A DNA stretch of 64,000 bases. It comes from Escarpia spicata (Eukaryota; Annelida; Polychaeta; Sabellida; Siboglinidae). The stretch covers positions 3,554,996 through 3,618,995 of the forward strand of contig OZ023210.1 of NCBI GenBank assembly GCA_963995525.1, given 5' to 3'. Under the pieces are notes generated by a model. The model did not search any database. It saw nothing but the letters and a program-made list of their open reading frames with translations, and was not told the DNA's origin. This document shows positions 53,401 through 60,328 of the stretch, one piece after another (the first letter of the stretch is position 1; every line of letters begins with the position of its first letter). A program made the translations under genes and the position numbers.

Positions 53401-54406
53401 CCACTGTGCCGGACCCTGGTCAATCTGCAGTGGTCATCAGGGAAGCTGGGAAGACTATAAATAGGGGCAGTCCCCAGGGTCCGGCGCACATTACCATCAC
53501 GGATTGACTGACAGCAAGACTGACGTACGTGACAGCGACACTGAAATCCACGGATCTACACGGGAGACGAACAGGTAAGCAAGGCTTACTATTAGTAGTC
53601 TTCCACAGTATGAATTGTCTTTGTGCATTAATTGCAGCATGACTGAATGCTTCCCAGAGAAGTCGAGATGGTATTCAATTGAACATGTCTGCCAGGGAGT
53701 AAAGTGTAAAGCCCTTTGAGCAGTTCATCTACATAAGAACTTACCTTTACTTTTTTTAATGATTTAACGATAAAAAACATAAGGCTTGTTACCTTTTTAA
53801 AATGTTCACTCAAGTACTTCATACAGAGGTTAGCTAATCTAGCTTTCACATTAGACGGTGGTCAATTAACAAATGTAAAACAAAATCATGGAAGAATTTT
53901 GAAAGAATCAACAGAATATAATATGACTGATGCAGGAAGTACGTCAACTGACAGGCGTGCGTCCACGTCCAGCCCCAGGGTTGCCAACATTGCCAAATTG
54001 CAATCTGGATTCTTCATTGATTCCTGTCAGAATGTCCTCCTGTCATACTAACAGCATTGAGTTCCTGATGAGTAGCTACGGACGTTTTTGTGTAAGGCTA
54101 AAGATAATCTACTTATCAAAGCCAGTAAAAATACAGAAGAGAGAATGAGCGAAAGACACGCGTAAAGAAATAGGTAAAAGAACTCGAAGAGGATAGCTGT
54201 TGTCTGTGTAGTCTTTGTAGAGTCTGGCCTGGGAACGAAGACAGCGCATCGAAACGCGTTCCGAAGCTACAGATTATCAAAAAGGGCATGGATAAAACTT
54301 ACGAAAATGATCATGAGATTAACAGGCGGGTTGGACAAATAACCCAGGTTGTATGCCAACTTACCTGGAATATTCCAGACTGAGCATTTTGAACGGGTTG
54401 TGGCAT
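29405..54406 (-). CDS. GPS1: COP9 signalosome complex subunit 1 (CSN1/GPS1), 14 exons
   Basis: CSN1 is a PCI-domain scaffold subunit of the COP9 signalosome, which removes NEDD8 from cullins. In gene order the exons are 54406-54365, 48605-48516, 44994-44810, 44490-44329, 43580-43445, 42475-42398, 41949-41809, 41234-41140, 34551-34446, 34028-33948, 33342-33205, 32799-32713, 31503-31456, 29479-29405. All junctions are GT-AG and phases chain without a break to 1,464 bases, or 487 residues plus stop. The human protein is about 490. Signatures include [20 protein letters not shown] (helical N-terminal repeats, residues about 160-180), [15 protein letters not shown], the PCI region from about residue 290 to 430 ([18 protein letters not shown]) and SPPRDGS near the C-terminus. 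Several introns are swollen by mobile elements, yet the reading frame is intact, so the gene is probably functional. Confidence 0.96.
29548..29632. repeat. 42-bp tandem duplication
   Basis: Two copies of a block starting TAAGATTAGGAG(T/C)GAGCTA in a row, in the last CSN1 intron. Confidence 0.93.
29938..31349 (-). pseudogene. 5'-truncated LINE (non-LTR) reverse transcriptase in last CSN1 intron
   Basis: On the minus strand, pieces of one ORF2: [14 protein letters not shown] and [20 protein letters not shown] (reverse transcriptase), then FVDDTKVF (the F-DD catalytic box), and a C-terminal stretch ending [15 protein letters not shown] before a stop at about 29,938. The frame changes more than once, so it is inactive. 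The 5' part of the element (endonuclease) is missing. It fits the Jockey/CR1/L2 group broadly. It is in the same orientation as CSN1. Confidence 0.85.
31456..31503 (-). CDS. GPS1: CSN1 exon 13
   Basis: A 48-base exon: acceptor TTTGTAG before 31503, donor AAG|GTTGGT after 31456. It encodes [16 protein letters not shown], matching the conserved RNQIHVK motif of CSN1. Phase 0 at both ends. Confidence 0.92.
31590..32202. mobile_element. Long hairpin element of about 613 bp
   Basis: Two arms of nearly 300 bases are inverted copies of each other. The left end reads GGGTAGCCACTACCCGAAAA and the right end, inverted, GGGTAGCCAATACCCGAAAA. Inside, AATCATTAGCTAGAATACT pairs with AGTATTCTAGCTAATGATT. 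No coding sequence. It is a non-autonomous foldback element in a CSN1 intron. Confidence 0.88.
32713..32799 (-). CDS. GPS1: CSN1 exon 12
   Basis: Acceptor GTACAG before 32799, donor AAA|GTAGGT after 32713. It encodes [20 protein letters not shown] and GEDFQRRTK, the conserved end of the PCI region. Phase 0. Confidence 0.96.
33205..33342 (-). CDS. GPS1: CSN1 exon 11
   Basis: Acceptor CTCGCAG before 33342, donor AAG|GTCACT after 33205. It encodes [20 protein letters not shown] and on to ARIDSHNK, the winged-helix half of the PCI domain. Phase 0. Confidence 0.97.
33948..34028 (-). CDS. GPS1: CSN1 exon 10
   Basis: Acceptor TTGCAG before 34028, donor CAG|GTTTGT after 33948. It encodes [20 protein letters not shown] and RNRALCQ, PCI helices. 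Phase 0. Confidence 0.96.
34446..34551 (-). CDS. GPS1: CSN1 exon 9
   Basis: Acceptor GTTTCAG before 34551, donor AAG|GTGAGG after 34446. It encodes [20 protein letters not shown] and [10 protein letters not shown]. The first base completes a Ser codon split across a 6.6-kb intron filled by nested transposons. Confidence 0.96.
35254..35258. other. Left target-site duplication of gypsy element
   Basis: AGAAT directly before the left LTR, repeated directly after the right LTR (39,944-39,948). Confidence 0.85.
35259..35400 (-). repeat. 3' LTR of gypsy element
   Basis: 142 bases starting TGTGGTGTTA and ending AACACTACA; nearly identical to 39,806-39,943. It is unusually short for an LTR. Confidence 0.95.
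35401..35410 (-). other. Polypurine tract of gypsy element
   Basis: GAAAGGGAGA on the minus strand, directly abutting the 3' LTR, as expected for the plus-strand DNA primer. Confidence 0.75.
35640..35905. repeat. 37-bp minisatellite inside the gypsy element
   Basis: About seven units of 37 bases with the core GATGACGAACGTGGCCGCGT then CTCGTCGTCGTTCGTGT, between the integrase end and the 3' LTR. Frames through it (Arg/Thr/Asp-rich) are repeat artefacts. Confidence 0.95.
35896..36150 (-). pseudogene. Gypsy integrase C-terminal piece
   Basis: An open stretch on the minus strand with [12 protein letters not shown] and a following GTVVGQ-SPRSYLV pattern, typical of the integrase C-terminal domain of gypsy elements. 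It is out of frame with or separated from the main integrase frame, which suggests decay. Confidence 0.7.
36286..37833 (-). pseudogene. Gypsy pol, RT end-RNase H-integrase
   Basis: About 515 codons. It has the RT connection ([14 protein letters not shown]), RNase H ([31 protein letters not shown]), the integrase zinc-binding region (HEGHQG with CTTCA) and the integrase core with Asp, Asp and Glu positions ([23 protein letters not shown]). It overlaps the upstream pol frame, and the join is a frame break at a G run near 37,769. Confidence 0.93.
37676..38887 (-). pseudogene. Gypsy pol, protease-reverse transcriptase
   Basis: Protease motif [10 protein letters not shown], then reverse transcriptase with [36 protein letters not shown] and the catalytic box [10 protein letters not shown]. 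After LGHIVSADG the frame runs out of homology, which marks the break to the next pol piece. Confidence 0.94.
38935..39720 (-). CDS. Gypsy Gag (nucleocapsid/capsid) reading frame
   Basis: About 261 codons; the true start may be the second Met (MAQTFQI). A capsid-like helical region is followed by a basic stretch and a Cys-rich end ([23 protein letters not shown]). The second zinc knuckle lacks its last Cys in this frame. The frame stops near 38,935 and pol resumes in another frame, by programmed shift or mutation. Confidence 0.9.
   Translation of the reverse strand: MFDSVMAQTFQITPPDAFCFVKPKEWPKWIRRFERFRSASALDEKAETVQVNALIYVMGDEADDIMAGFGLTDEQRNVYAVVKGKFDAHFVVRRNAIFEQAKFNRRSQEEGETVDSFITALFCLAEHCEYGALNDEMIRDRIVVGITDAALSLKLQMDATLTLKKAIDMACQNEAARKEQALLRNNFAAKTGGNVDFVRTRKSYKPSQSKQKMKAQPQSTSTRKCDCCGRSPAHQKSVCPAREAACFKCKKVGHFAGQRDL
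39793..39805 (-). other. Primer binding site of gypsy element
   Basis: TGGTGTCAGAAGT on the minus strand, directly after the 5' LTR; it begins with TGG as tRNA-primed sites do. From memory it matches the 3' end of a leucine tRNA. Confidence 0.75.
39806..39943 (-). repeat. 5' LTR of gypsy element
   Basis: 138 bases, TGTGG start and CTACA end on the plus strand; pairs with 35,259-35,400. Confidence 0.95.
40570..41152 (-). repeat. 22-bp minisatellite copying a CSN1 5' splice donor (about 26 units)
   Basis: Units of about 22 bases; on the gene's strand the core is GTCATCGCCAGTAG|GTCAGT. The last 14 bases of CSN1 exon 8 plus its donor read GTCATCGCTAGTAG|GTCAGT, so the genuine junction at 41,140 is one unit of the array, with one mismatch to the consensus. 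About 25 further copies lie in the intron, alternating GTCAGT and GTCAGC. Confidence 0.93.
41140..41234 (-). CDS. GPS1: CSN1 exon 8
   Basis: Acceptor GTTTCAG before 41234, donor AGTAG|GTCAGT after 41140. It encodes [20 protein letters not shown] and [11 protein letters not shown]. It leaves two bases (AG) that join T of exon 9. Its end is the seed of the 22-bp array. Confidence 0.94.
41656..41795. repeat. 32-bp tandem repeat next to the exon 7 donor
   Basis: Four copies of an AATGGCAACAAACACAAGGA-type unit with a C-rich end. On the gene's strand the array begins about a dozen bases after the exon 7 donor. Each unit contains ATTGGGG, the complement of the exon's last bases CCCCAAT. Confidence 0.92.
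41809..41949 (-). CDS. GPS1: CSN1 exon 7
   Basis: Acceptor TTTGCAG before 41949, donor AAT|GTAAGT after 41809. It encodes [20 protein letters not shown] and FDHCDFPN. Phase 0 at both ends, 47 codons. Confidence 0.96.
42398..42475 (-). CDS. GPS1: CSN1 exon 6
   Basis: Acceptor TTCCAG before 42475, donor GAG|GTAAGT after 42398. It encodes [20 protein letters not shown] and TPHITE. Phase 0. Confidence 0.96.
43445..43580 (-). CDS. GPS1: CSN1 exon 5
   Basis: Acceptor TTCTAG before 43580, donor AAG|GTAGGC after 43445. It encodes [20 protein letters not shown] and [20 protein letters not shown], the most conserved part of CSN1. Confidence 0.98.
44085..44205 (-). mobile_element. SINE tail copy
   Basis: Minus-strand copy of the SINE 3' half (CTGCCAGGGAGTCAAGTGTA, GCGCTTTGAGCAGTCCTGAG). 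Same family as 7,730-7,885 and 53,612-53,758. Confidence 0.7.
44329..44490 (-). CDS. GPS1: CSN1 exon 4
   Basis: Acceptor CTTGCAG before 44490, donor CG|GTGAGT after 44329. It encodes [20 protein letters not shown] and [18 protein letters not shown]. It leaves CG of an Arg codon. Confidence 0.97.
44810..44994 (-). CDS. GPS1: CSN1 exon 3
   Basis: Acceptor GTGACAG before 44994, donor CAG|GTAACA after 44810. It encodes [20 protein letters not shown] and [20 protein letters not shown]. It leaves AG of a Ser codon. Confidence 0.97.
45110..47061. mobile_element. hAT-like TIR element, non-autonomous, about 1.95 kb
   Basis: Left end TAGGGCCTCACCTATGA; right end, inverted, CAGGGCCTCACCTAGAGA. Flanked by 8-base near-duplicates CGCCTGTG and CGCCTGCA (six of eight match), as for hAT insertions. 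No transposase frame recognised. A perfect 32-base AT-rich palindrome lies inside at 45,339-45,370. Confidence 0.65.
45339..45370. repeat. Perfect 32-bp palindrome
   Basis: Arms ACTACGAGTA / TACTCGTAGT around a TA run; directly visible. It could extrude as a cruciform. No function can be assigned. Confidence 0.95.
48516..48605 (-). CDS. GPS1: CSN1 exon 2
   Basis: Acceptor TTTGCAG before 48605, donor TTG|GTAAGT after 48516. It encodes [20 protein letters not shown] and [10 protein letters not shown], matching the EPMQID motif near the CSN1 N-terminus. Phase 0. Confidence 0.93.
49029..49180 (+). mobile_element. tRNA-headed SINE, 5' part (split by an LTR element)
   Basis: Starts with a tRNA-like head: TATAGCGCAGTG (A-box-like) and GGATTCGAATCC (B-box-like), then CCTTGGGCAAGTTCG. 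It ends at GTAT, where the LTR element begins. Its 3' part continues at 53,612. It is a SINE remnant, not a working tRNA gene. Confidence 0.8.
49181..49417 (+). repeat. 5' LTR of gag-only element
   Basis: 237 bases. It lacks a block of about 24 bases present in the right LTR that contains CTATAAATA, a TATA-box-like motif. Without it this copy may not start its own transcript. Confidence 0.93.
49418..49434 (+). other. Primer-binding-site-like sequence
   Basis: TTGGTGACAGAAGGGATC directly after the 5' LTR, with TGG near its start as tRNA primer sites have. I cannot name the tRNA with confidence. Confidence 0.55.
50247..51213. mobile_element. TIR element nested in the gag element's leader
   Basis: Inverted ends of 22 bases: left TACCGTATTCGACCTAATTA, right the exact reverse complement. 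The outer TA may be a target duplication, as in Tc1/mariner insertions. About 967 bases; no transposase recognised. A second, shorter copy of the terminal motif (GTACGCTAATTAGG) lies just inside the right end. Confidence 0.8.
51249..53000 (+). CDS. Retroelement Gag with two zinc knuckles
   Basis: 583 codons, uninterrupted. A Pro/Thr-rich N-terminus is followed by a capsid-like helical region from about residue 235 ([19 protein letters not shown]) to 390. Two CCHC knuckles, [14 protein letters not shown] and [14 protein letters not shown], lie near residues 455-490. The C-terminus is very basic and Ser/Arg-rich ([20 protein letters not shown]). The layout fits Ty3/gypsy-type Gag. An overlapping frame (52,552-53,136) extends a little past gag; it has no protease motif. 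The intact frame suggests recent activity, presumably with enzymes supplied in trans. Confidence 0.92.
   Translation: MPRTKNRPAKPAAPSAPPEKQEVPDHMSNTDTPAPLDGATAGLFPHDGSHYPWNQPDPLPLGIPNLTDVPGATAGLPTQPTGIPDWFIQFNDNLFQRWDEQFHALAQRFNVLEERVITQSGEQHAQLDELFRKMHEHNLGKSTGPTTQALHGQRDPTDDSASAGLASAHPPPGDSQGARPLPYAYDRYVKPETPTYRPPTSLPEFRRQHHNRTVAEQTYSRGANDTQHLKYQNVGLEKFDGKPDEWENWAHHLRVFTDICQWNETEQMLHLVASLRGQALTAHRSFSDAEHSSVESCMDTLDGRYGSRRPLIIASLRADLSVIKQEEGESLETFGDRVLSLKRRAYEGMTLELIQGLSVPAFLRGIKDKIAGQEAMKFGKLRTIADAVEQVMHLQCTARAFGKPAYTNRQVMFDDEPPMVVTDRHTDIDRVVEGVVRQLQYVNLSPMPHKDDTCFSCRGTGHTAKHCATKRRRSPSPLTCYKCGGRGHLSRECTSARRRADRKERHRRRNRSSSSDSSSSDSDGANNGKRYGHSPKRPQRHNRDGEERSRTSSREYQRRREHTQHGHCSGQDSDHNASRNNKS
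53337..53346 (+). other. Polypurine tract of gag-only element
   Basis: GGGGGAAGGA directly before the 3' LTR. Confidence 0.75.
53347..53607 (+). repeat. 3' LTR of gag-only element
   Basis: 261 bases; carries the TATA-like CTATAAATAGGGGC block that the 5' LTR lacks. Otherwise nearly identical to it. Confidence 0.93.
53612..53758 (+). mobile_element. tRNA-headed SINE, 3' part
   Basis: Continuation of the SINE interrupted at 49,180: CCCAGAGAAGTCGAGATGG, CTGCCAGGGAGTAAAGTGTA, AGCCCTTTGAGCAG and a tail ending in a T run. Matches the tail copies at 7.7 and 44.1 kb. Confidence 0.8.
54365..54406 (-). CDS. GPS1: CSN1 exon 1 (start codon)
   Basis: ATG at 54,406-54,404; donor CAG|GTAAGT after 54,365. 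It encodes [14 protein letters not shown], which aligns with the MPLPVQVFN start of vertebrate CSN1. Phase 0 into exon 2. Confidence 0.9.
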
Positions 54407-54540
54407 TTTACCTTCCGAAACCGGAAATTTACAGCTTCATTTCCACCGAAATCTCGTGCTCTAGTAGCGAGAGTTGAAACAGGGCGATTTGGGGTCATTT
54501 CCGTTATTACGGAACCGCACGAATGAACATGTTGCAAAAT
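54407..54540 (-). promoter_or_regulatory. Putative CSN1 promoter / 5' UTR
   Basis: Directly upstream of the CSN1 start. It contains ETS-like cores in both orientations (ACCGGAAAT near 54,420; ATTTCCG and ACGGAACC near 54,498-54,515) and no clear TATA box, as in many housekeeping genes. The transcription start is not known. Confidence 0.4.
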
Positions 54541-55095
54541 TAAACTAGATCATCATCAATGTATGTCTTTAGAAATACATATAACATATATATATATATT
54601 TGTGTAGCAATTGTAGCCGCTAATTTGTATGATTTAGAAGTTATGAAAATAAACTGGGCCATTGACCTACATACGGGCATGCAAATTCCTACAAGCCAAT
54701 ATGGTGGATTTTGTTTAGTTTCGTGAGAGAACGTGCAATGCATTTTAACTTAAGTATAAAATCGTTGCTACGGATATCATTAAAAGACCGTCATCATATC
54801 GACGCTATTACTTTTACCTAACTTGTAGCTTGTCGTCCCAATTCATTATAGGTAAGGTTACCTACTAGTCGATTTTTATTTGGTTTCCTAGGACTCTTTA
54901 CCCGGGCCCAGTCTGTCGCTAGCCTAGTGACAGTGTCAGCCTTTCCCAGCCAGCCCATCAGCCCTGCATCCGCAGGGCCAATGCTGGCCGGCTTCACCTC
55001 TTGTGATATACCTTGTACATTGGCTCTGCATTCTACGCAGCTATGGGATATGGATCCCATTGACCCAAGCCGTGATACACATACCTATCACGAAT

Positions 55096-57275
55096 TATAG
55101 TCGGAATGCCCCACTGCCTGAATGCACCACTACCTGAATGCACAAAACCTGGTCGCAATGCTCCAACCGCGTAGTCGGAATGCTCCAACGGCGTAGTCAC
55201 AATGCTCCAACGGTCTGGTAGCAATGCACCACTTTTGGTCGGAATGCCCCACTGATTGTAATATTGTCAAATGTATGCATATATAGCTAATAAAATTATA
55301 TATATTAAAATATTAAATGCATAATGAATATAGAAATAACATGTTTCGTTGACTTTCTGTACATTCTTGAAAGTAAACTATGTTTTGTCTTCGTATACAC
55401 GTGTATGATCGTATTAAATAACCTATCGTGAAATATCGATTACAAATTTGTCCTTTGATGTGTAGAAGTTATGTAGTAAATGCCTAATAGGCATCCTGCT
55501 CATGCGTTGAGCAGATCTTTTATGTTGGTTGTTTTGGATTGTGCTCATATTAATTGGCTAGCTACTCTGGCATTGTTTTATTGAGCAGGTCGGTTTGTTT
55601 GAATAACGGCATTGTACCAAAAAGATAGTACAAAGTATATATAGATATATATATACATATATATATATATGTGTGTGTGTGTATATATATATAATACATA
55701 CAATATTAAATAAAACAATAAAGATATATATATACTATTTTCGATTTATATATATATCGTAGTTACGTGTTTTATTTTTTAATGCATGCATGTTTACGTT
55801 TTTATATTATTTATTATAATTTTAAAACAAATATTTTTATATTTTAATTTATTCTTTGTACATATGTTGAATGATTGATGTAAATGATGCATGAATGGCT
55901 CGGCTAACGAAAATAGTGTAAACTAAGTATGTTACCGAATATAAATAGAAATTATTAATCAGTCAATACACTAGTAAAACAATTACTGTATTATAGTTAC
56001 TATATTGTTTCGCGGAAGTTTTCGTTTTGATTTTCTAGAAATAATTTAAGGTTATATTTTCTTACAGTGTAGACATTCATTATTAAATTACACTAAAATG
56101 ATGACCTTTGAATTTTAATATGACAGGCTGACAACAACAACAATGACAATAGTGGCGTGTGTGTGTCAAGAATATTTAGAGGCTTGTGTAATTGGCTTCT
56201 CTACTCGTTCTGTTTTATTGAGCAGATTGTTATATGTTGTCTGTTCTTTGATTTGGAGGCCACAGCAATTGGCTTAATACCCTTGTATTGTTTCATTGAA
56301 CATACCGTTTTGTTTGACTAACCGCATTGTTGAAACAACTCGTCAGACATTAGCAGTGTCTAGGTGATGTTGGCTTCCATTTGACTTTGATGACATAAAG
56401 GCTTACTTGGGTAATCTAGTTCTTACTAAGTTCTCCTTGAATGCTTTGAAGAGAAATTAGGAACTGAGCAGATCTTGCGTGTCAGATTTCTGTTAGTATA
56501 ATTATTGCATTACGTTACATTCTGAATAACAAGAAAATATAATTTCCTTTAAGAAAAGGAATAGATCACTACTGGTCAGTAAATAGAATATATAGTACAT
56601 TTTATTTTATCGCTATAATAATGTTCAAATCTTAATCTTGTATCAAGTGTTTTTAGATCAACGATACTTATTCCTATTCGTCAGTAAAATGATATACTCT
56701 TTTTTATACATCATGTTCAAATCCTTTTCATGTGTCAAATGTATCTACATCATAGATACTTGTTCCTGTCTGATGATTGATGACATCAAGTCCGCATTGT
56801 CTATAATTATAGTAAAACATGCTTATTAGCAATTATCTTTTAAGTACATGTATTATGAAAAAGGAAATGCTAATTATAAGTATTATACTTCTTGCATTTC
56901 CTGTTCTTATGTTTTATGTGAACGAATCAGCTCAAACACATGCGATGATCTAGTAATAATAATAACAGTATTATTGTATATGTATACATCATGGAGGTCT
57001 TTATAAAAACGAACTACATCATAACTACAAACTATTCTACATATTTGCCAAGTTCCGTTCTTTTATCACCTAATTCACAATAAGTTGTATATTTTTTTAA
57101 CTATGACACCCACCAAAGTGGGGCATTCCGACCAAAGGTGGTGCATTGCGACCACCCCATTGGAGCATTGCGACCAGGCGGTTGGGGCATTCCGACCACG
57201 CGGTTGGAGCATTGCGACTAGGCAGTTGGTGCATTGCGACTGGTGCATTCAGGCAGAGGTGCATTGCGACCATTA
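55096..57275. mobile_element. Foldback-type element with long TIRs built of short subrepeats
   Basis: About 160 bases at 55,096-55,255 are inverted relative to 57,115-57,275. Both arms consist of roughly 20-base subunits of the type GGTCGCAATGCTCCAACCG or GGTCGGAATGCCCCAC. The 1.85-kb centre is very AT-rich, with no gene recognised. The structure resembles foldback elements, whose TIRs contain tandem repeats. Confidence 0.75.
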
Positions 57276-57294
57276 CCCCTGTCACTCGGAGGAA

Positions 57295-57485
57295 CTGTGT
57301 GACGTCATCAATCATGATAGGCACTTCAACGAATTCTGCTCGCGCCGTTTTTTCGCGTGCGTCATTTTCTGTTGCAACTGCGCTGTGCCGTTTACTCAGC
57401 TTCTTGGTAGCGTTTTGTTTCAACCCGTCGTTTCGTGTGCTTTTAACGGTTGTATACGTCATTCATTGCGGGATTCTTGTAGACG
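57295..57485 (+). promoter_or_regulatory. Possible promoter and non-coding first exon
   Basis: A GC-richer patch in AT-rich DNA with a full CRE palindrome TGACGTCA at 57,300-57,307 and a strong donor GACG|GTAAGT at 57,485. The IFT140 exon at 62,241 has a 7-base 5' UTR and an acceptor, so it needs an upstream exon; this is one candidate. An acceptor TTTATTTCAG at 58,386 offers an alternative partner. Confidence 0.3.
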
Positions 57486-57876
57486 GTAAGTAGAAGTTTA
57501 TTTGCGTCGATTTCTTTTTACAATTTGACAAAAATTAAGCGAACTGTTGTCAATTAGACGACATAGCTGTGATTCATTTGCAAGTTTTACAGTTTTGGCA
57601 CAAATTGGCAGAAATGATTTTGTGTTTATTCACATCTATAGGTTTTATTCATTCATTGTTGAAAATTTCGTTGTTCCGACATATAGATTTTACGCCGTTC
57701 AAAATGTGACTGTTTTGGCCGATCTGGCTCTGTTAGACCGAGAGCGCGTCACAGGAGTCTATCAGATCATAATCATATCTTGTTTATCTTAATTTAAATC
57801 CCTACAAAAACAACAGTGAATACCTGTTTTACCTTTTAAATATAATTTATTTGATTAATCACTGATTAATATACGT

Positions 57877-57928
57877 GGGCCTTGGCCCTTGCCTTGGCCT
57901 GGGCGCCGTTGGCCCGGTTGGGCTTGGC
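57877..57928. repeat. Short GC-rich imperfect repeat
   Basis: A GGGCCTTGGCCC-type word repeated with variation in an otherwise AT-rich region. No function assigned. Confidence 0.6.
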
Positions 57929-59002
57929 ATATGCCATTATAATATTACAGTTATGCTTTTATTTAGACTTAGAAATAGTATAAATTTCATTATGCAATAA
58001 TTTTAATTAATTGTTCTTAATTACAGCAATTTGTTAGAAAAAAAATGTTGAGGTAAAATATGTAAATTATTCAACTTAATTTGTTTTAAAAGGTTTCATG
58101 ACAAACAGTCACTGCACAACATTTTAAAAGTACACCTGTATGTTGTAATATAAATATTAAATGCCTTGAGGCTTGATCAGTTGTAGCATCATTTGTTTAA
58201 TTGTGTGACAACATGCAATACATTAAACACCACAGTTATACCTCTCAAGTATCACAATTATTATGAATTGATGTGACATAGAATTTCACACTGCTCACTT
58301 GAGTAACAGAGGCAGGGATATGAAAATTATTTCATGATATATTTCACATTCACATTATATGATACTCGGTGGCCTTTTTATTTCAGATGCTGTTCACAAT
58401 TACATGCAGTGACACTGATCTTACGCTGATCTGTGTTTGACAGTTAACTATGAAGGTACCGAGCCACAGAGTCGTCTGAATATGACACCCGTCACCTGCC
58501 TGCATACGTACACATTTAATCTGGCTGATTATACATCTGATTCTACATTGAACAGAACAACATGACACGAACATTACTTATAGACATCATGTTGAAGAAC
58601 ACAACATTATTTTACAGGATACTAAAATATGAACCTTGCTGCACAGATCTTGCCGCCTACTGGCAATTATGAGACAATCCACTTCCAATATTACAAAAAG
58701 ACTGTATTATGAGCAGAGCAGACCTCTTCTTCATGGCTTGACTCCCGTGGTCCATGGGGAGTAACGCAGAAAGCAATCTTGCATTTGGATTCAGTGACGG
58801 AATACTGTGAACAATTTATAACATTACTTCATGAAGTTCATGTTAAAATGTAGAACATTACATTATGAAGCACTGACAATTGATTACTGGTCTCTACAGA
58901 GCCTGCAGCATTCATCCAACCTGTCATGACACAGTCACACATAGACACAGTGAACTAGGAGTATGAATATTGTATTTCATTGTCATGTATTGATCTGTTG
59001 AG

Positions 59003-59530
59003 TTATTTAGCCAATATTTACTTATTAATAAAGTTATTGTTAATGTTACATGACTGGTTAATGTATATTTATTATGTTTAATGTGGTTGTAAACATTGCA
59101 TAACTTATATAACTGTCTTCATAATTATGGTCATTATTCCAGCCTTTCTTCGAAATGTAGTGGTCAGTCGTTAGTGTGCTAATATTAGCCAATGTTAACT
59201 TATTAATTAAGTCATTGTTAATGTGAAATGACTGGTTAATGTATATGTATTACCATAATTAATGTGGTTTACTGCTTGCATAAATTATACAAATATCTTC
59301 ATAATCATGGACATTATGGCCTTTTACTGAAATGTGTCTGTCAAAGTTGCGCAATAATTAGCCAGTATTGACTAATTAATTTAATTATTAAATTATTTGT
59401 TAATGTATATTTATTACCATTATTTATGTGGTTATACAGATTGTATAATATGTATAATTATTTTCATAATCATGGGCATTATGGCTTTTAATTGGATTGT
59501 TGGTCTGTTGAGTTTGCATGCTACATTACT
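59003..59530. repeat. Diverged tandem repeat, unit about 165-180 bp, three copies
   Basis: Words such as GGTTAATGTATATTTATTA and CTTCATAATCATGG recur at 165-180 base spacing, three times, with moderate divergence. The unit length is satellite-like. Confidence 0.8.
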
Positions 59531-60328
59531 AACAATTAACTAATTTATTGCGCTAATTTGGTTATAATTTGTACTAAAAATATTAAATATTGTAAATTTA
59601 TTACTCTAGTCAATGTGTTTGAAAACCATGAAAGCAATATTTAAATATATATATATATAAATAAAAAAGTTATGACATTTTAAAGCAAATATTTATCCAC
59701 AGAAAACACAAAAATAAGTCCATTTTGCCATTGTAAGAGATACACAAAAATTATGCTGTTTGGCCGTCTTAAAATCACAATATCTTTTGATCTATTAATC
59801 CCAATGTTCTAGCATGATATTAAATTTTTTGTTGAAGTGCCTAATCATGATCAGTAGGCCCTACAAAAATGATAAATTTTATACAAATTAACACAATGTA
59901 CTGATGGTTGTAAGCATAATATTTCCATCCTTTAAAACATTTTAAAATTAAGCGAGTTGGGTGGAATAAGGCAGAAATCTAACTATACGCTTCAGCGTTC
60001 TAAATAAGGTGTTTAACTAAAAGGCGCACGACCACGAAGTTGACGAACGACCACACATGACCATGTAATACAAATGTGTTGGTAGATAGTTAGGCCATTG
60101 ATGGCACATATATGGTTTGTGTGTGCATTATTAACAATTTTTAGTCTGTATTTCATCCAGGAGTTACACAATTTAGGCATTTTATCCGATTTTCCGGACG
60201 AATGTTTAGTCTTGGCACAGTAACGCCACTTGGTGAATGGAACCGGCGAGTTACCACAAGCAATGATAAAACTTGCGGATTTTGTTACTCCACTGTGAAG
60301 AACGTATCTGAAATTTGGCGAGCTGCAA

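Larger units (their letters stand above)
49181..53607 (+). mobile_element. LTR retroelement with gag but no visible pol, 4.4 kb
   Basis: LTRs (49,181-49,417 and 53,347-53,607) begin TGTGGAAG and end CTTCCACA. A 4-base target duplication GTAT flanks it. A PBS-like TTGGTGACAGAAGGG follows the left LTR, and a purine tract precedes the right LTR. The only coding region seen is a 583-codon gag; no protease, RT, RNase H or integrase motif is visible. The leader before gag is about 1.8 kb, of which about 1.0 kb is a nested TIR element. It is inserted in a SINE in CSN1 intron 1, antisense to the gene. Confidence 0.9.
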
